From assembly GCA_016927065.1 (NCBI GenBank), contig JAFGNJ010000004.1, positions 310,001-374,000 of the forward strand: 64,000 nucleotides of DNA. The letters are read 5' to 3'. The position numbers and the translations under genes are program-made. The stretch comes from Deltaproteobacteria bacterium. GTDB taxonomy: Bacteria > Desulfobacterota > B13-G15 > RBG-16-54-18. Below the pieces are notes generated by a model. It saw nothing but the letters and a program-made list of their open reading frames with translations, ran no database searches and had not been told where the DNA came from. Shown here in pieces: positions 39,014-48,087 of this stretch (its first letter is position 1; every line of letters begins with the position of its first letter).

Positions 39014-39916
39014 ATGACCTTTAAGGCGCCGGTCGAAAGCTACAAGGGAAAGGTTGCTGAAGTAACCATTGGAAAGGGCAAACGGGCGGTCACAATAGGA
39101 GGGGAGAACGTCCTCGCCTTAAACCAGGCCTTTGATGAGGGGGCATTCCCCCATCCACCCAAGATCGCCCTGGAGGTCTGGGATATGGAGCCGCAGAATT
39201 GGGCCCCCTGGGTTTTAGAGCCGTATAAAGATGTGGCTGCTGATCCCGCAGCCTGGGCCAAGCGGTGCGAGGAATTAGGAGCTGACCTGGTTTATTTTTA
39301 CCTCATCAGTGCTGACCCGAACGAAAAGGATACCCCCCCCGAGCAGGCAGCGGAACTTGTAAAACAAGTCTATGAGGCCATCTCTATTCCCATGATCGTC
39401 TATACAACAGGGAATGAGAACAAAGACCCCGCCGTGCTCGCCAAGGTGGCTGAGGCCTTGAGCGGGGAAAACCTCCTCCTCGGGCCGGTCATCAAGGAGA
39501 ACTTTGAGCCCATCGCCAACGCTGCCAAGGAGCACGGACACTGCGTGGTGTCACAGGCCCCCGTAGATATCAACCTCCAAAAGGAACTCAATGTCAAGCT
39601 GAGCCGGATCTTATCCGGTGACCGTATCGTCCTCGATCCCTTGGCCTCGGCCCTGGGGTATGGCATCGAGTATTGCTTCTCCGTCATGGAGCGGACCAAG
39701 CACGTCGGTATCCAGTTCCAGGATGCGATGATGCAGATGCCGGTCATAGCCAACTTCGGGGGAGAGGTTTGGAAGAACAAAGAACCCAAGGAACGTGAGG
39801 AACTGGGGATCGCCTGGGAGGAAGTCACTGCCATCAATTACCTTTTGGCCGGGGCCAACATCATGGTGATGAGACATCCCGAGGTGTTTAAGATAGTGAA
39901 AGGGATGATTACATAG
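39014..39916 (+). CDS. acsD: Corrinoid iron-sulfur protein small subunit (CdhD/AcsD)
   Basis: This subunit pairs with AcsC/CdhE to hold the cobamide that carries the methyl group. The 300-residue TIM-barrel protein shows VTIGKGKRAVTIGGENVLALNQAFDEG, EVWDMEPQNWAPWVLEPYKDV and SRILSGDRIVLDPLASALGYGIEY. ATG 39014 is chosen over 39008 because the GGAGG is too close to the latter. It ends the folD-cooC-acsE-acsD run; a further promoter upstream of cdhA follows. Confidence 0.92.
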   Translation: MTFKAPVESYKGKVAEVTIGKGKRAVTIGGENVLALNQAFDEGAFPHPPKIALEVWDMEPQNWAPWVLEPYKDVAADPAAWAKRCEELGADLVYFYLISADPNEKDTPPEQAAELVKQVYEAISIPMIVYTTGNENKDPAVLAKVAEALSGENLLLGPVIKENFEPIANAAKEHGHCVVSQAPVDINLQKELNVKLSRILSGDRIVLDPLASALGYGIEYCFSVMERTKHVGIQFQDAMMQMPVIANFGGEVWKNKEPKEREELGIAWEEVTAINYLLAGANIMVMRHPEVFKIVKGMIT

Positions 39917-39926
39917 GAAGGCGCAC

Positions 39927-40046
39927 ATGGCGGAACGAAAAAAGGGCTTCAGGCAGGAAACTATGGATTGGAGACTTCTTGACAAGGAGTTAAATTGGAA
40001 TTATTCTAAAATAGGATATATTCTCTATAATATGAGGGGTATATGA
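39927..40046 (+). CDS. Possible 39-residue small protein after acsD
   Basis: ATG 39927 is preceded by AGGAAGG and opens a 39-codon frame (MAERKKGFRQETMDWRLLDK at the start) that ends at 40046. It overlaps the predicted cdhA promoter at 39979-40007. The product is charged at the start and aromatic in the middle, with no recognised motif. It may be a real small gene, a leader peptide or chance. Confidence 0.25.
   Translation: MAERKKGFRQETMDWRLLDKELNWNYSKIGYILYNMRGI
39979..40007 (+). promoter_or_regulatory. Promoter upstream of cdhA
   Basis: TTGACA at 39979-39984 in CTTGACAAGG context, a 17-base spacer and TATTCT at 40002-40007. The leader to cdhA is about 110 bases with two short hairpins: GACATC-ATTG-GATGTC near 40051-40068 and ATCACC-ATGAA-GGTGAT near 40080-40098. 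Confidence 0.6.
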
Positions 40047-40121
40047 CAAGGGACATCATTGGATGTCAGAGATGTTTAATATCACCATGAAGGTGATCGA
40101 GTTAAGGAGGAAATAGAAACC

Positions 40122-42419
40122 ATGAAGGGAAAGAGAAAAAAGGAAGAGAAGGAAAAGATTATCAGGGCGGAGGATGAGTGGGAGCCCATCGGGCATACCC
40201 CCATGCCCCATGTGACAGATCTGAGGAACTGGGACCGGCGCCTGCTGGAGACCTACAAACCATTTTATGCGCCTTTTTGCGACCTCTGCTGTCTGTGCAC
40301 CTATGGGAAGTGCGACCTCACGGGGACCAATCGCGGTGCCTGCGGTATCGATATTTCCGCCCAACAGGGTCGCATCGTGACCCTGGCCTGTTGTATGGGT
40401 ATGAGCGCCCATGCCGGCCATGCCGCCCACATCATCGATTACCTGATCGAAAAGCACGGGGAAGATTACCCTATAGATCTGGGGGATCAGGTGAATGTGG
40501 AGTGCCCCAATATCCGGACCGTGCTGGGGTTGAAGCCGAAGACCCTGAGGGACCTGAAGACGGCGGTTCAGTACGCCGCTGAACAACTTGTCCATGTTGT
40601 ATCCTCCACCCATACGGGTCAGGAGGGGGATGCGGTGGACTATGAGTCCAAGGCGCTGCATATCTCCATGCTCGATCACGTCTGCATGGAGGCGGCCGAT
40701 GTGGCCCAGATCATCGGGTTCAAATTTCCAACCTCAGTGGCCGATACCCCCCTTGTGGACATGGGTTGGGGTTCAATTGATCGTAAGAAACCGGTCATCC
40801 TCGTGGTCGGCCACAACCCGGCGTCTTCATCGGAGATTATCGACTACCTCAGAAACAAGGGATTGGAGGACAAGGTGGAGGTCGCCGGCATCTGCTGCAC
40901 GGCCCTGGAGACCACCCGCTATTCCAACAAGGCCAAGGTCGTCGGCCCTCTCTCCCGTCAGCTCTTCTTCGTCCGGGCGGGGATCGCCGATGTGATCGTG
41001 GCCGATGAGCAGTGTATCCGAACGGATCTGACCGACGAGGCGAGCAAGGTGGGCTCTGTGGTCATCGCCTCCTCGGACAAGGCCTGCCGCGGTTTGGAGG
41101 AGGTCAGTGACAAGCCGACGGACGAGGTGGTAAAGGCGATGGTGGATAAGGGAGAACACTGCCTCATCCTCGACCATGAGAAAGCGGCTGAGGTTGCCGT
41201 GGAGGCAGCCCTCAAGATTGCGCCGAAGCGAAAGAAAGAAGAACCGATTGATGAAAAGAAGGCCATAGAGTTGGCCAAGGCCTGCGCAGCGTGTGGGTCA
41301 TGTACGCAGGTGTGCCCCAATCTTTTGCCTGTTGGTCCCGCCATTCAGAAGCTCGCTGAGGGTGATGCCGAGCCGTTCAAGCAGGTCTTTGAAAACTGCA
41401 TCGGCTGCGGCAAGTGCGAGGAGGCATGTCCCCATGGTGTGCCCATCTTTAAGTTGATGCAGGCTGTGGCCAGTTGGGATACCTGGAAGTGTCGTGTAGG
41501 CAGGGGGCCGGTCATGGATACCGAGATCAGAAAGGTGGGTGCCCCCATCGTCCTGGGGACCATTCCTGGGGTGATAGCCCTGGTGGGTTGCTCGAACTTC
41601 CCCAATGAGATCGATGAGATAGCGGAGATGGTAGATGAATTCGCCCGCAGGAAATATATTGTGGTGCTGACGGGTTGTTCCGCAATGACTGTTGGGATGC
41701 GAAAAGATAAAGAAGGCAAGACCATATACGAGAAGTATCCGGGTGATTTCGATGCCGGTGGTGTGGTGAACATTGGCTCCTGTGTGTCAAATGCGCATAT
41801 CACCGGGGCGGCCATGAAGATCGCCAACATCTTTGCCAATTTGCCGCTTCGGGCCAACTATGAGGTCATTGCCGATTATGTACTCAATCGCGTGGGTGCT
41901 GTTGGTGTGGCCTGGGGTGCCATGAGTCAGAAGGCGGCCTCCATTGCCACGGGGTGTAACAGGCTCGGCATACCGGTGGTCCTCGGACCCCACTCCGCTA
42001 AATATCGCCGTCTGTACCTCAGTCGCAAGGAGGAAGGTGACTGGACAGTAATGGATGGCAGGAAAAAAGAGTTGGTGGATACCGAGGAGCCTTCCCCGGA
42101 GCATCTGGCCATCGTGACTGAGTCCAAGGAGCGGGCCATGGTGATGATCGCCAAGCTTTGTATCCGCAAGAACGACACCCAGCCGGGTCGGCAGATCAAG
42201 CTCAACCACTACATCGACCTGTATAAAAAGTTCTTCGGCACGTTGCCCGATGATCTCCATCACTTTGTGAGGACCGAACGGGACATCCCCATGTTCTTCA
42301 AGAAGGAAGTCAAACAATTCCTGCAGGAGAAGGGATGGAAACCGAAGCCAGTGTTGAGCCTGCCGACCCTTATCGGGACCTATGAAACCGAGGTCCCGGT
42401 AGAGGCTACCATTCGTTAA
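40122..42419 (+). CDS. cdhA: Archaeal-type CO dehydrogenase alpha subunit (CdhA)
   Basis: CdhA interconverts CO2 and CO at a NiFeS C-cluster. The 765-residue protein has the archaeal ACDS architecture: N-terminal cluster-binding cysteines (PFCDLCCLCTYGKCDLTG), then two inserted [4Fe-4S] motifs CAACGSCTQVCP and CIGCGKCEEACP, then C-cluster cysteine regions (VALVGCSNFPNE, VVLTGCSAMTVG, VNIGSCVSNAHI). Bacterial CooS/AcsA is shorter and lacks the inserts. It is followed by the epsilon subunit gene 13 bases later, as in methanogens. The finding in a bacterial chromosome is notable. Confidence 0.93.
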   Translation: MKGKRKKEEKEKIIRAEDEWEPIGHTPMPHVTDLRNWDRRLLETYKPFYAPFCDLCCLCTYGKCDLTGTNRGACGIDISAQQGRIVTLACCMGMSAHAGHAAHIIDYLIEKHGEDYPIDLGDQVNVECPNIRTVLGLKPKTLRDLKTAVQYAAEQLVHVVSSTHTGQEGDAVDYESKALHISMLDHVCMEAADVAQIIGFKFPTSVADTPLVDMGWGSIDRKKPVILVVGHNPASSSEIIDYLRNKGLEDKVEVAGICCTALETTRYSNKAKVVGPLSRQLFFVRAGIADVIVADEQCIRTDLTDEASKVGSVVIASSDKACRGLEEVSDKPTDEVVKAMVDKGEHCLILDHEKAAEVAVEAALKIAPKRKKEEPIDEKKAIELAKACAACGSCTQVCPNLLPVGPAIQKLAEGDAEPFKQVFENCIGCGKCEEACPHGVPIFKLMQAVASWDTWKCRVGRGPVMDTEIRKVGAPIVLGTIPGVIALVGCSNFPNEIDEIAEMVDEFARRKYIVVLTGCSAMTVGMRKDKEGKTIYEKYPGDFDAGGVVNIGSCVSNAHITGAAMKIANIFANLPLRANYEVIADYVLNRVGAVGVAWGAMSQKAASIATGCNRLGIPVVLGPHSAKYRRLYLSRKEEGDWTVMDGRKKELVDTEEPSPEHLAIVTESKERAMVMIAKLCIRKNDTQPGRQIKLNHYIDLYKKFFGTLPDDLHHFVRTERDIPMFFKKEVKQFLQEKGWKPKPVLSLPTLIGTYETEVPVEATIR

Positions 42420-42432
42420 AAAGGAGGAAAAA

Positions 42433-42969
42433 ATGCCACATCCACAACATCTGGTCAATATCCTGACGGGGATTAAGGGTGCTATGGAGATGAAGGATGC
42501 CACGCCCCTTGCTAAAATTATAAAGAAGGCGGAACGACCGTTGCTAGTCATTGGCCCCCGGGCCCTAGAGGTGGAAATAGAGGGGCGGCCCTTTATCGAA
42601 TATCTGGTGGATATCGCCAAGGCCGCGAATATCCCCATCTGTGCCACCGCCCACACCAAGAAAAAGCTCTTGGAGTTGGGGATGACTCCTGAGAGTACCT
42701 ACGACGTTGTAGAGATCGTTAATGCTCTCAAGGACGCAGAATGGAAGGGAGTGAAAGGAGAGGGATGCCATGATTTCGTCCTCTTCGGAGGAATCAGGAC
42801 CGATCTGGGCAACCAGGCACTCTCAACGCTCAAGCACTTCGCCCCCCATCTGAAGACGATGACCCTGTGCAAATACTATTACCCGAATGCGAATTTCTCA
42901 CTCCCCAATTATAAAAAAGAAGAGGAATGGAAGGCACTCTTGGAAGGTCTCGTCGCGGGGTTGAAATAG
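42433..42969 (+). CDS. cdhB: ACDS epsilon subunit (CdhB)
   Basis: CdhB is the small non-catalytic partner of CdhA in the archaeal acetyl-CoA decarbonylase/synthase complex. The 178-residue protein contains KIIKKAERPLLVIGPRAL, IAKAANIPICATAHTKK, HDFVLFGGI and MTLCKYYYPNANFSLPN, matching the Rossmann-like epsilon fold. It is not part of the classical bacterial CODH/ACS. It starts after AAGGAGG, 13 bases past cdhA. The proposed role is stabilising CdhA or contacting FAD or ferredoxin, which is not settled for the family. Confidence 0.9.
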   Translation: MPHPQHLVNILTGIKGAMEMKDATPLAKIIKKAERPLLVIGPRALEVEIEGRPFIEYLVDIAKAANIPICATAHTKKKLLELGMTPESTYDVVEIVNALKDAEWKGVKGEGCHDFVLFGGIRTDLGNQALSTLKHFAPHLKTMTLCKYYYPNANFSLPNYKKEEEWKALLEGLVAGLK

Positions 42970-43027
42970 AAGTATTGAAAAAATAATAGGCTGAAGAACA
43001 GCCTTAAAAACCAAGGAGGTATGAGCA

Positions 43028-44275
43028 ATGCCTGAGTTTCATGTTGACATAGGGCCGCAATACGAAGGTGAGCGGGTAAGAAAGGAGGACCTCCACGTGG
43101 AGTTTGGAGGTCCGAAGGTGGAGTACAAAGCCGAATTAGTCCTCCTGAAAGGACTCGATGAAGTGGAAAATGAAAAGGTAGAAATCATAGGACCTGATAT
43201 CAACGATATGGAGGAGGGAGGAAGCTACCCCCTCTTCGTCGAGATCTTCGTGGCGGGTGAGCAACTGGAAAAGGATATGGAGCCCGTCATCGAGCGCCGG
43301 CTGCACGACTTCTGTAACTACATCGAGGGCATCTACCACATGAACCAGCAGGATGAGATCTGGTACCGCATTAGCAAGGATGCCTTCAAGAAGGGGTTTA
43401 CCTCCTTGAAGGAGTTCGGTGAGATCCTCATCTTTGAGTATACCTCGGATATCGATATCATTGAAAAGATGCAGGTCAACTTTTATACGGATGAGGCGAA
43501 GGTCAAGGAGAAGGTGGAGATGGCCCGTGTGATCTATGAGGAGCGGCGGGCCAGGGCCAGGGGATTGAAGGAAGACGACGTGGATGAATTCTATGGCTGC
43601 GTCCTCTGTCAGAGCTTTGCTCCGACCCATTGTTGTATCATCACCCCCGAGCGGATCGCCAACTGCGGGGCCATCAACTGGTTCGATGGCCGGGCGGCCT
43701 CCAAGATGGACCCCGAAGGCCCCATCTTTCAGGTGCCCAAGGGTGAAACCCTCAGTGTATTGAAAGGGCAATTCAGCGGCGCCGATGAGACCATCCAGGA
43801 ACGATCCCTCGGTTCAGTAGAGCAGGTATGGATCCATAGCGCCATCGAGTACCCCCACACCTCGTGCGGCTGCTTTCAGGCCCTTTACTTCTATATCCCT
43901 GAGGTGGACGCCTTTGGCATCGTGCACCGAGATTTCAAAGGGGATACCCCCCTCGGGATGCCCTTCTCCACCATGGCCGGTGAGGCCAGCGGTGGAAGGC
44001 AGGTAGAGGGGATGTGCGGTATGGCCCTGGAATATATCCATTCGCCCAAATTCTTCCAGTACACCGGCGGGATGAAACGGGTGGTCTGGATGCCCAAGGA
44101 GGTCAAGGAACGCTTCAAGGATGCCATCCCCGAAGACCTCTACGCAAAGATCGCTACTGAAGACGATACCACCGACCCCAATGCGTTGGGCGAATTGCTG
44201 AGTCAAAAGGGGCATCCATGGATCAGCGGTGAGGCCCAACAGGAGCTGGAGGAGCGCATAGCGAAAGAAGGGTAA
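43028..44275 (+). CDS. cdhC: Acetyl-CoA synthase beta subunit, short archaeal type (CdhC)
   Basis: CdhC joins the methyl group, CO and CoA at the Ni-Ni-[4Fe-4S] A-cluster. The A-cluster region reads YGCVLCQSFAPTHCC and NCGAINWFDGRAA, later SAIEYPHTSCGCFQALYFY. At 415 residues it has the archaeal length and lacks the roughly 300-residue N-terminal CODH-binding domain of bacterial AcsB. That agrees with the archaeal CdhA and CdhB genes just upstream. ATG at 43028 follows AAGGAGGT. It is followed by the corrinoid protein large subunit. Confidence 0.93.
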   Translation: MPEFHVDIGPQYEGERVRKEDLHVEFGGPKVEYKAELVLLKGLDEVENEKVEIIGPDINDMEEGGSYPLFVEIFVAGEQLEKDMEPVIERRLHDFCNYIEGIYHMNQQDEIWYRISKDAFKKGFTSLKEFGEILIFEYTSDIDIIEKMQVNFYTDEAKVKEKVEMARVIYEERRARARGLKEDDVDEFYGCVLCQSFAPTHCCIITPERIANCGAINWFDGRAASKMDPEGPIFQVPKGETLSVLKGQFSGADETIQERSLGSVEQVWIHSAIEYPHTSCGCFQALYFYIPEVDAFGIVHRDFKGDTPLGMPFSTMAGEASGGRQVEGMCGMALEYIHSPKFFQYTGGMKRVVWMPKEVKERFKDAIPEDLYAKIATEDDTTDPNALGELLSQKGHPWISGEAQQELEERIAKEG

Positions 44276-44309
44276 GACACTTCACAAACACACATAAGGG
44301 AGGATCGTA

Positions 44310-45671
44310 ATGGCCGTCAAGGGGACAGATTTGGTAAAACTGATGCCGAAGAAACAGGGGTGCAAAGACTGCGGTTTTCCTACCTGTTTTGCCTTTGCCA
44401 TGAAATTGGCCACCGGGGGTACAGAGGTCAGCGCCTGCCCCCATCTCTCCGATGAGGTGCGGGAGCAGGTAGAGGAGTTACTTGCGCCACCCATCCGGCC
44501 GGTCACCATCGGCACGGGTGAAAAGGCCGTGTTGATCGGTGATGAGGAGGTGATGTATCGACACGAGAAGACCTTCTTCCATCAGCCGGGTATCGGTGTG
44601 CTCGTCACCGATACCGAGGACCCGAATGAGCAGGAGCGCAAGATCAAGGCGGCAGAGGAGATGCAGTTTATCTGGATCGGCCGTACTTTGAAGGCCGATC
44701 TGGCGGTGTTGCAGTGCGCCTCAGGTGATAAAGGGAAATTTGCCGGCCTCGTAAAGCGGGCCGTTGAGATAAACGACGCCCTCCCCCTGGTCCTCATGGC
44801 AGATACCATTGATATCCTGCTGGCCGGCCTGGAGGCGTGCGGGAAGGATAAGAAGCCCCTCCTTTACGCCGTCACCAAAGAGAATATTGACGAAGCTATC
44901 AGTAAACTGGGCGGGGCCGAGGTCCCGCTGGCGGTCAAGGCTGGGAGTTTGGAGAAGATTGCCGACCTGACCGAAAAACTGAAAGAGGCGGGTGTTCAAG
45001 ATCTAGTTATAGATCCCGGTTCCCGTAAGATGTGGGATGCCGTGCGGGATCAAATCCTTATTCGCAGGGCAGCCCTGAAACAGGGATTTAAGCCGTTGGG
45101 CTATCCGACCATCACCTTCCCCTGCCAGATGGCGGATAATCCGCGCACGGAGTTGGCCGCCGCCACTGCCCTGTTGACTCGTTATGGGGGGATCATTTGC
45201 CTGTCCGATCTCAGTGAGGATGTCCTCTTTCCGCTCGTGGTGCTGAGGATGAACATCTACACCGATCCTCGCGTGCCCATGGCCGTGGAGGCCAAGATCT
45301 ATGAGCTCAACCAGCCGACCGACAACTCTCCCGTGTTGCTCACTACCAATTTTGCCCTGACCTACTTTTCCGTGGCCAATGAGATAGAGGCGACCAAGGT
45401 TCCTGCCTATCTGGCCATTCAGGACACCGAGGGGCTGAGCGTACTTACCTCGTGGTCTGCGGGGAAGTTCAACGGGGAGACGGCAGGGGAGTTCATCAAG
45501 AAGAGCGGGATAGAGGATAAGACCAAGAATAGAAAGATCGTTATCCCTGGCCTCCTTGCCCGGATAAGGGGAGAACTGGAAGATGAACTCCCTGGATGGG
45601 AGATCGTCATCGGTCCCAGGGAAGCGGCCGGCATTTCCTCGTTCCTGCCAGAGCTGGCGGGAAAGGCCTAG
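44310..45671 (+). CDS. acsC: Corrinoid iron-sulfur protein large subunit (CdhE/AcsC)
   Basis: This subunit carries the [4Fe-4S] cluster and, with AcsD, the cobamide that passes methyl groups to acetyl-CoA synthase. The N-terminal cluster motif is GCKDCGFPTCFAFAMKLATG with a later CPHL cysteine. The central TIM barrel and the C-terminal cobamide-binding region (LLTTNFALTYFSVANEIE, KIVIPGLLARIRGELEDE) fit the family. The 453-residue length is normal. It follows cdhC by 34 bases and precedes the diaphorase genes by 15 bases. Confidence 0.94.
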   Translation: MAVKGTDLVKLMPKKQGCKDCGFPTCFAFAMKLATGGTEVSACPHLSDEVREQVEELLAPPIRPVTIGTGEKAVLIGDEEVMYRHEKTFFHQPGIGVLVTDTEDPNEQERKIKAAEEMQFIWIGRTLKADLAVLQCASGDKGKFAGLVKRAVEINDALPLVLMADTIDILLAGLEACGKDKKPLLYAVTKENIDEAISKLGGAEVPLAVKAGSLEKIADLTEKLKEAGVQDLVIDPGSRKMWDAVRDQILIRRAALKQGFKPLGYPTITFPCQMADNPRTELAAATALLTRYGGIICLSDLSEDVLFPLVVLRMNIYTDPRVPMAVEAKIYELNQPTDNSPVLLTTNFALTYFSVANEIEATKVPAYLAIQDTEGLSVLTSWSAGKFNGETAGEFIKKSGIEDKTKNRKIVIPGLLARIRGELEDELPGWEIVIGPREAAGISSFLPELAGKA

Positions 45672-45686
45672 CATATCGCGAGGACA

Positions 45687-46193
45687 ATGGAGGAGTTGCA
45701 GGAGCTGCTCAAGACTTATCCGGCGAATAGGCACTCCCTCCTACGCATCCTGCAGGCAGCCCAGAGACAGATGGGGTATCTCCCCGGAGAGGCCTTGAGG
45801 GAGGTGGCCTCCTATGTAGGGGTCTCACCTGCCGAGGTCTATGGGGTGGCCACCTTCTACAACCAGTTTCGTTTTATCCCCTATGGCACGCACCATACCG
45901 TGGTATGTTTGGGCACGGCATGTCATGCCATGGGAGGGCAGCTCATCTTAGATGCCTTTGAGCGGGAGCTGGATATTAAGGCCGGTGAAATAACCCCGGA
46001 TCACGAATGGTCCCTGGACCGAGTGGGATGCATCGGCTGCTGTACCAAGGCGCCGGTGGTGGTGATGAACGACGCCATCAATGCCAAGATGACCCCCTTC
46101 AAGGTAGAGGAGGTGCTGGCGGGGTTGGGGTTGCAGTTAAAGAGGAGCACGGACTCAGAGGGTGAAGAAGCAGGTGAAAGGGAACCTCAATGA
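45687..46193 (+). CDS. NuoE-like [2Fe-2S] subunit
   Basis: A thioredoxin-fold [2Fe-2S] protein of the NuoE/HoxE/HndA type, 168 residues. The N-terminal helices (LLRILQAAQRQMGYLPGEAL) and VYGVATFYNQF are characteristic, and the cluster cysteines are in CLGTAC and CIGCC. It passes electrons between a flavin subunit and other partners. It overlaps the NuoF-like gene by 32 bases. Together with the next two genes it forms a soluble NAD(P)H-reacting module. Confidence 0.9.
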   Translation: MEELQELLKTYPANRHSLLRILQAAQRQMGYLPGEALREVASYVGVSPAEVYGVATFYNQFRFIPYGTHHTVVCLGTACHAMGGQLILDAFERELDIKAGEITPDHEWSLDRVGCIGCCTKAPVVVMNDAINAKMTPFKVEEVLAGLGLQLKRSTDSEGEEAGEREPQ

Positions 46194-48087
46194 TCTCCGA
46201 CAGGGGGCGCACAATACGTGGGAGGAGCTGGAAACAAGCGCCCTCACCGTGCGCATCGGGACCCCCACGTGCGGTCGGGCAGCAGGGTCCCTGGATACCC
46301 TCCAGACCTTTCGTGAGAGGATAGCAAAGGAAGGTGCTGAGGCCCATCTCATCGAGGTAGGGTGTATGGGCCTCTGTTTTGCCGAGCCCCTCGTCATGAT
46401 CAACAACCCTGAATCCGGTCTCCCCCCTATCCTATACGGTCCCATTACCTACGAACATGTCCAGCGGTTGGTGGAGGGCTTTGTTTTGGGCGATGACCCC
46501 TGTCTGGAATTGGCCCTCGGTACGGTGGAGTTTAAGGAGGATGGCACTCCTTACATTCCCGAGATGCCGCGTTTCGAGATCGAGGAGCGGCTGATCCTCA
46601 GGAATTGCGGCTACATCGATCCCCTGAATATCGAGCACTACCTGGCGCGCGGGGGTTACCTCACCCTACAACAGGTCTTGCAGACAGAACCGGAGAAGGT
46701 CGTCAGTGAGGTGGAGCAGGCGCGGCTTCGAGGCCGAGGTGGCGCCGGTTTCCCCACCGCCACAAAGTGGAAGCTCTGTCGCCAGATGGAGAAGGAGCCG
46801 AAGTATATCATCTGCAATGCGGATGAAGGCGACCCCGGGGCGTTTATGGATCGGGTCGTCCTGGAGAGCGACCCCCATTCGGTCATCGAGGGGATGGTCA
46901 TCGCCGCTCATGCCATCGGCGCCTCCCGGGGTTTTGTATACACGCGGGCCGAATACCCCTTGGTCATGGAACGCCTGAAGGTAGCCCTCGCTCAGGCCAG
47001 GGAGATCGGTGTATTAGGCGATGCGATCCTCGGCAGTGGTTTTAACTTTGATATAGAACTCGTGGGAGGGGCGGGGGCCTTTGCGTGTGGCGAAGAGACG
47101 GCAATGATCGCTTCCATTGAAGGGCAGAGAGGCATGCCCAGACCTCGTCCTCCTTACCCCGCCGTATACGGTCTGTTTGGGGAGCCGACGGTGGTGGATA
47201 ACGTAAAGACCTTTGCCTTGGTGCAGCGCATCCTAGAACAGGGGGGCGAGTGGTTCAGTCGTATCGGTACACCGAACAGCACCGGGACCGCGGTCTTCGC
47301 CCTGGCCGGCAGAGTGGAACAGATCGGCCTCGTGGAGGTCCCCATGGGGACGACACTGCGAGAGGTCATCTATGACGTCGGTGGCGGTATCCCCGAGGGA
47401 AGGCAATTCAAGGCCGTCCAGATCGGCGGCCCTGCTGGCGGGTGTCTTTCTGAAAGCTCTCTGGATTTGCCCGTGGACTACGATTCCCTGAAGGAGGCCG
47501 GTGCAATCATGGGCTCTGGGGGGATGGTCGTCCTCGATGAAAGCAACTGTATGGTAGAGACCGCTCGGTTTTTCGTCGATTTTCTGGCGCGCGAATGCTG
47601 CGGCAAGTGTACCATGGGGAGATTGGGGGTTAAACAGATGCTCCTTATCTTAGCGGACTTTGTAAAGGGCGAAGGGGATGAAGAGGACCTCGATCTGCTT
47701 GAGAAGTTGGCCGAGGATATCGGTCAGGGATGCCTGTGCCACCTCGGCGGCAGCGCCGCCAACCCCGTGCTGACCACCCTGCGCTACTTCCGCGATGAAT
47801 ATGAGGCACATGTCAAGGAGAAGCGCTGTCCTGCTTTGGTGTGCAAAGAGCTGATTACCTATTATGTCGTCCCTGAGAAATGCGAGCGGGCCTGCGATCA
47901 CTGTGTCCTCACCTGCCCTACGGAGGCCATCGTCACCGATGAGCGGACACGATTGAAAAAGGTCCTCCAAGACAAGTGCGTCAAGTGCGGGACGTGCCTC
48001 GATGTCTGCCCCCCTGAATACAGCGCGGTGATCAAGGTGTCCCCCCCTGAAAAGGTCAAGGAACTGGAGGAGGCAGCCGGTGGCTGA
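46162..48087 (+). CDS. NuoF-like flavoprotein with extra iron-sulfur domains
   Basis: A 641-residue NAD(P)H-reacting subunit of the HydB/HndC type. Order of domains: an N-terminal [2Fe-2S] thioredoxin-like domain (PTCGRAAGS, VGCMGLC), the FMN and NADH site (RGRGGAGFPTATKW, NADEGDPGAFMDR), a SLBB domain, the NuoF [4Fe-4S] site ECCGKCTMGRLG, and a C-terminal two-cluster ferredoxin (CERACDHCVLTCP, CVKCGTCLDVCP). Similar subunits work in electron-bifurcating hydrogenases and formate dehydrogenases. Here the island has no HydA. GTG start at 46162. Confidence 0.9.
   Translation: MKKQVKGNLNDLRQGAHNTWEELETSALTVRIGTPTCGRAAGSLDTLQTFRERIAKEGAEAHLIEVGCMGLCFAEPLVMINNPESGLPPILYGPITYEHVQRLVEGFVLGDDPCLELALGTVEFKEDGTPYIPEMPRFEIEERLILRNCGYIDPLNIEHYLARGGYLTLQQVLQTEPEKVVSEVEQARLRGRGGAGFPTATKWKLCRQMEKEPKYIICNADEGDPGAFMDRVVLESDPHSVIEGMVIAAHAIGASRGFVYTRAEYPLVMERLKVALAQAREIGVLGDAILGSGFNFDIELVGGAGAFACGEETAMIASIEGQRGMPRPRPPYPAVYGLFGEPTVVDNVKTFALVQRILEQGGEWFSRIGTPNSTGTAVFALAGRVEQIGLVEVPMGTTLREVIYDVGGGIPEGRQFKAVQIGGPAGGCLSESSLDLPVDYDSLKEAGAIMGSGGMVVLDESNCMVETARFFVDFLARECCGKCTMGRLGVKQMLLILADFVKGEGDEEDLDLLEKLAEDIGQGCLCHLGGSAANPVLTTLRYFRDEYEAHVKEKRCPALVCKELITYYVVPEKCERACDHCVLTCPTEAIVTDERTRLKKVLQDKCVKCGTCLDVCPPEYSAVIKVSPPEKVKELEEAAGG

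Noticed and set aside
42989-43003. Small hairpin GGCTG-AAGAA-CAGCC between cdhB and cdhC
   Set aside because: Five base pairs only with no T-run; too weak to call a terminator.
43088-43103. Possible second parS inside cdhC (core TCCACGTGGA)
   Set aside because: Only the central ten bases match; the six outer positions all differ from parS, and it is within coding sequence.
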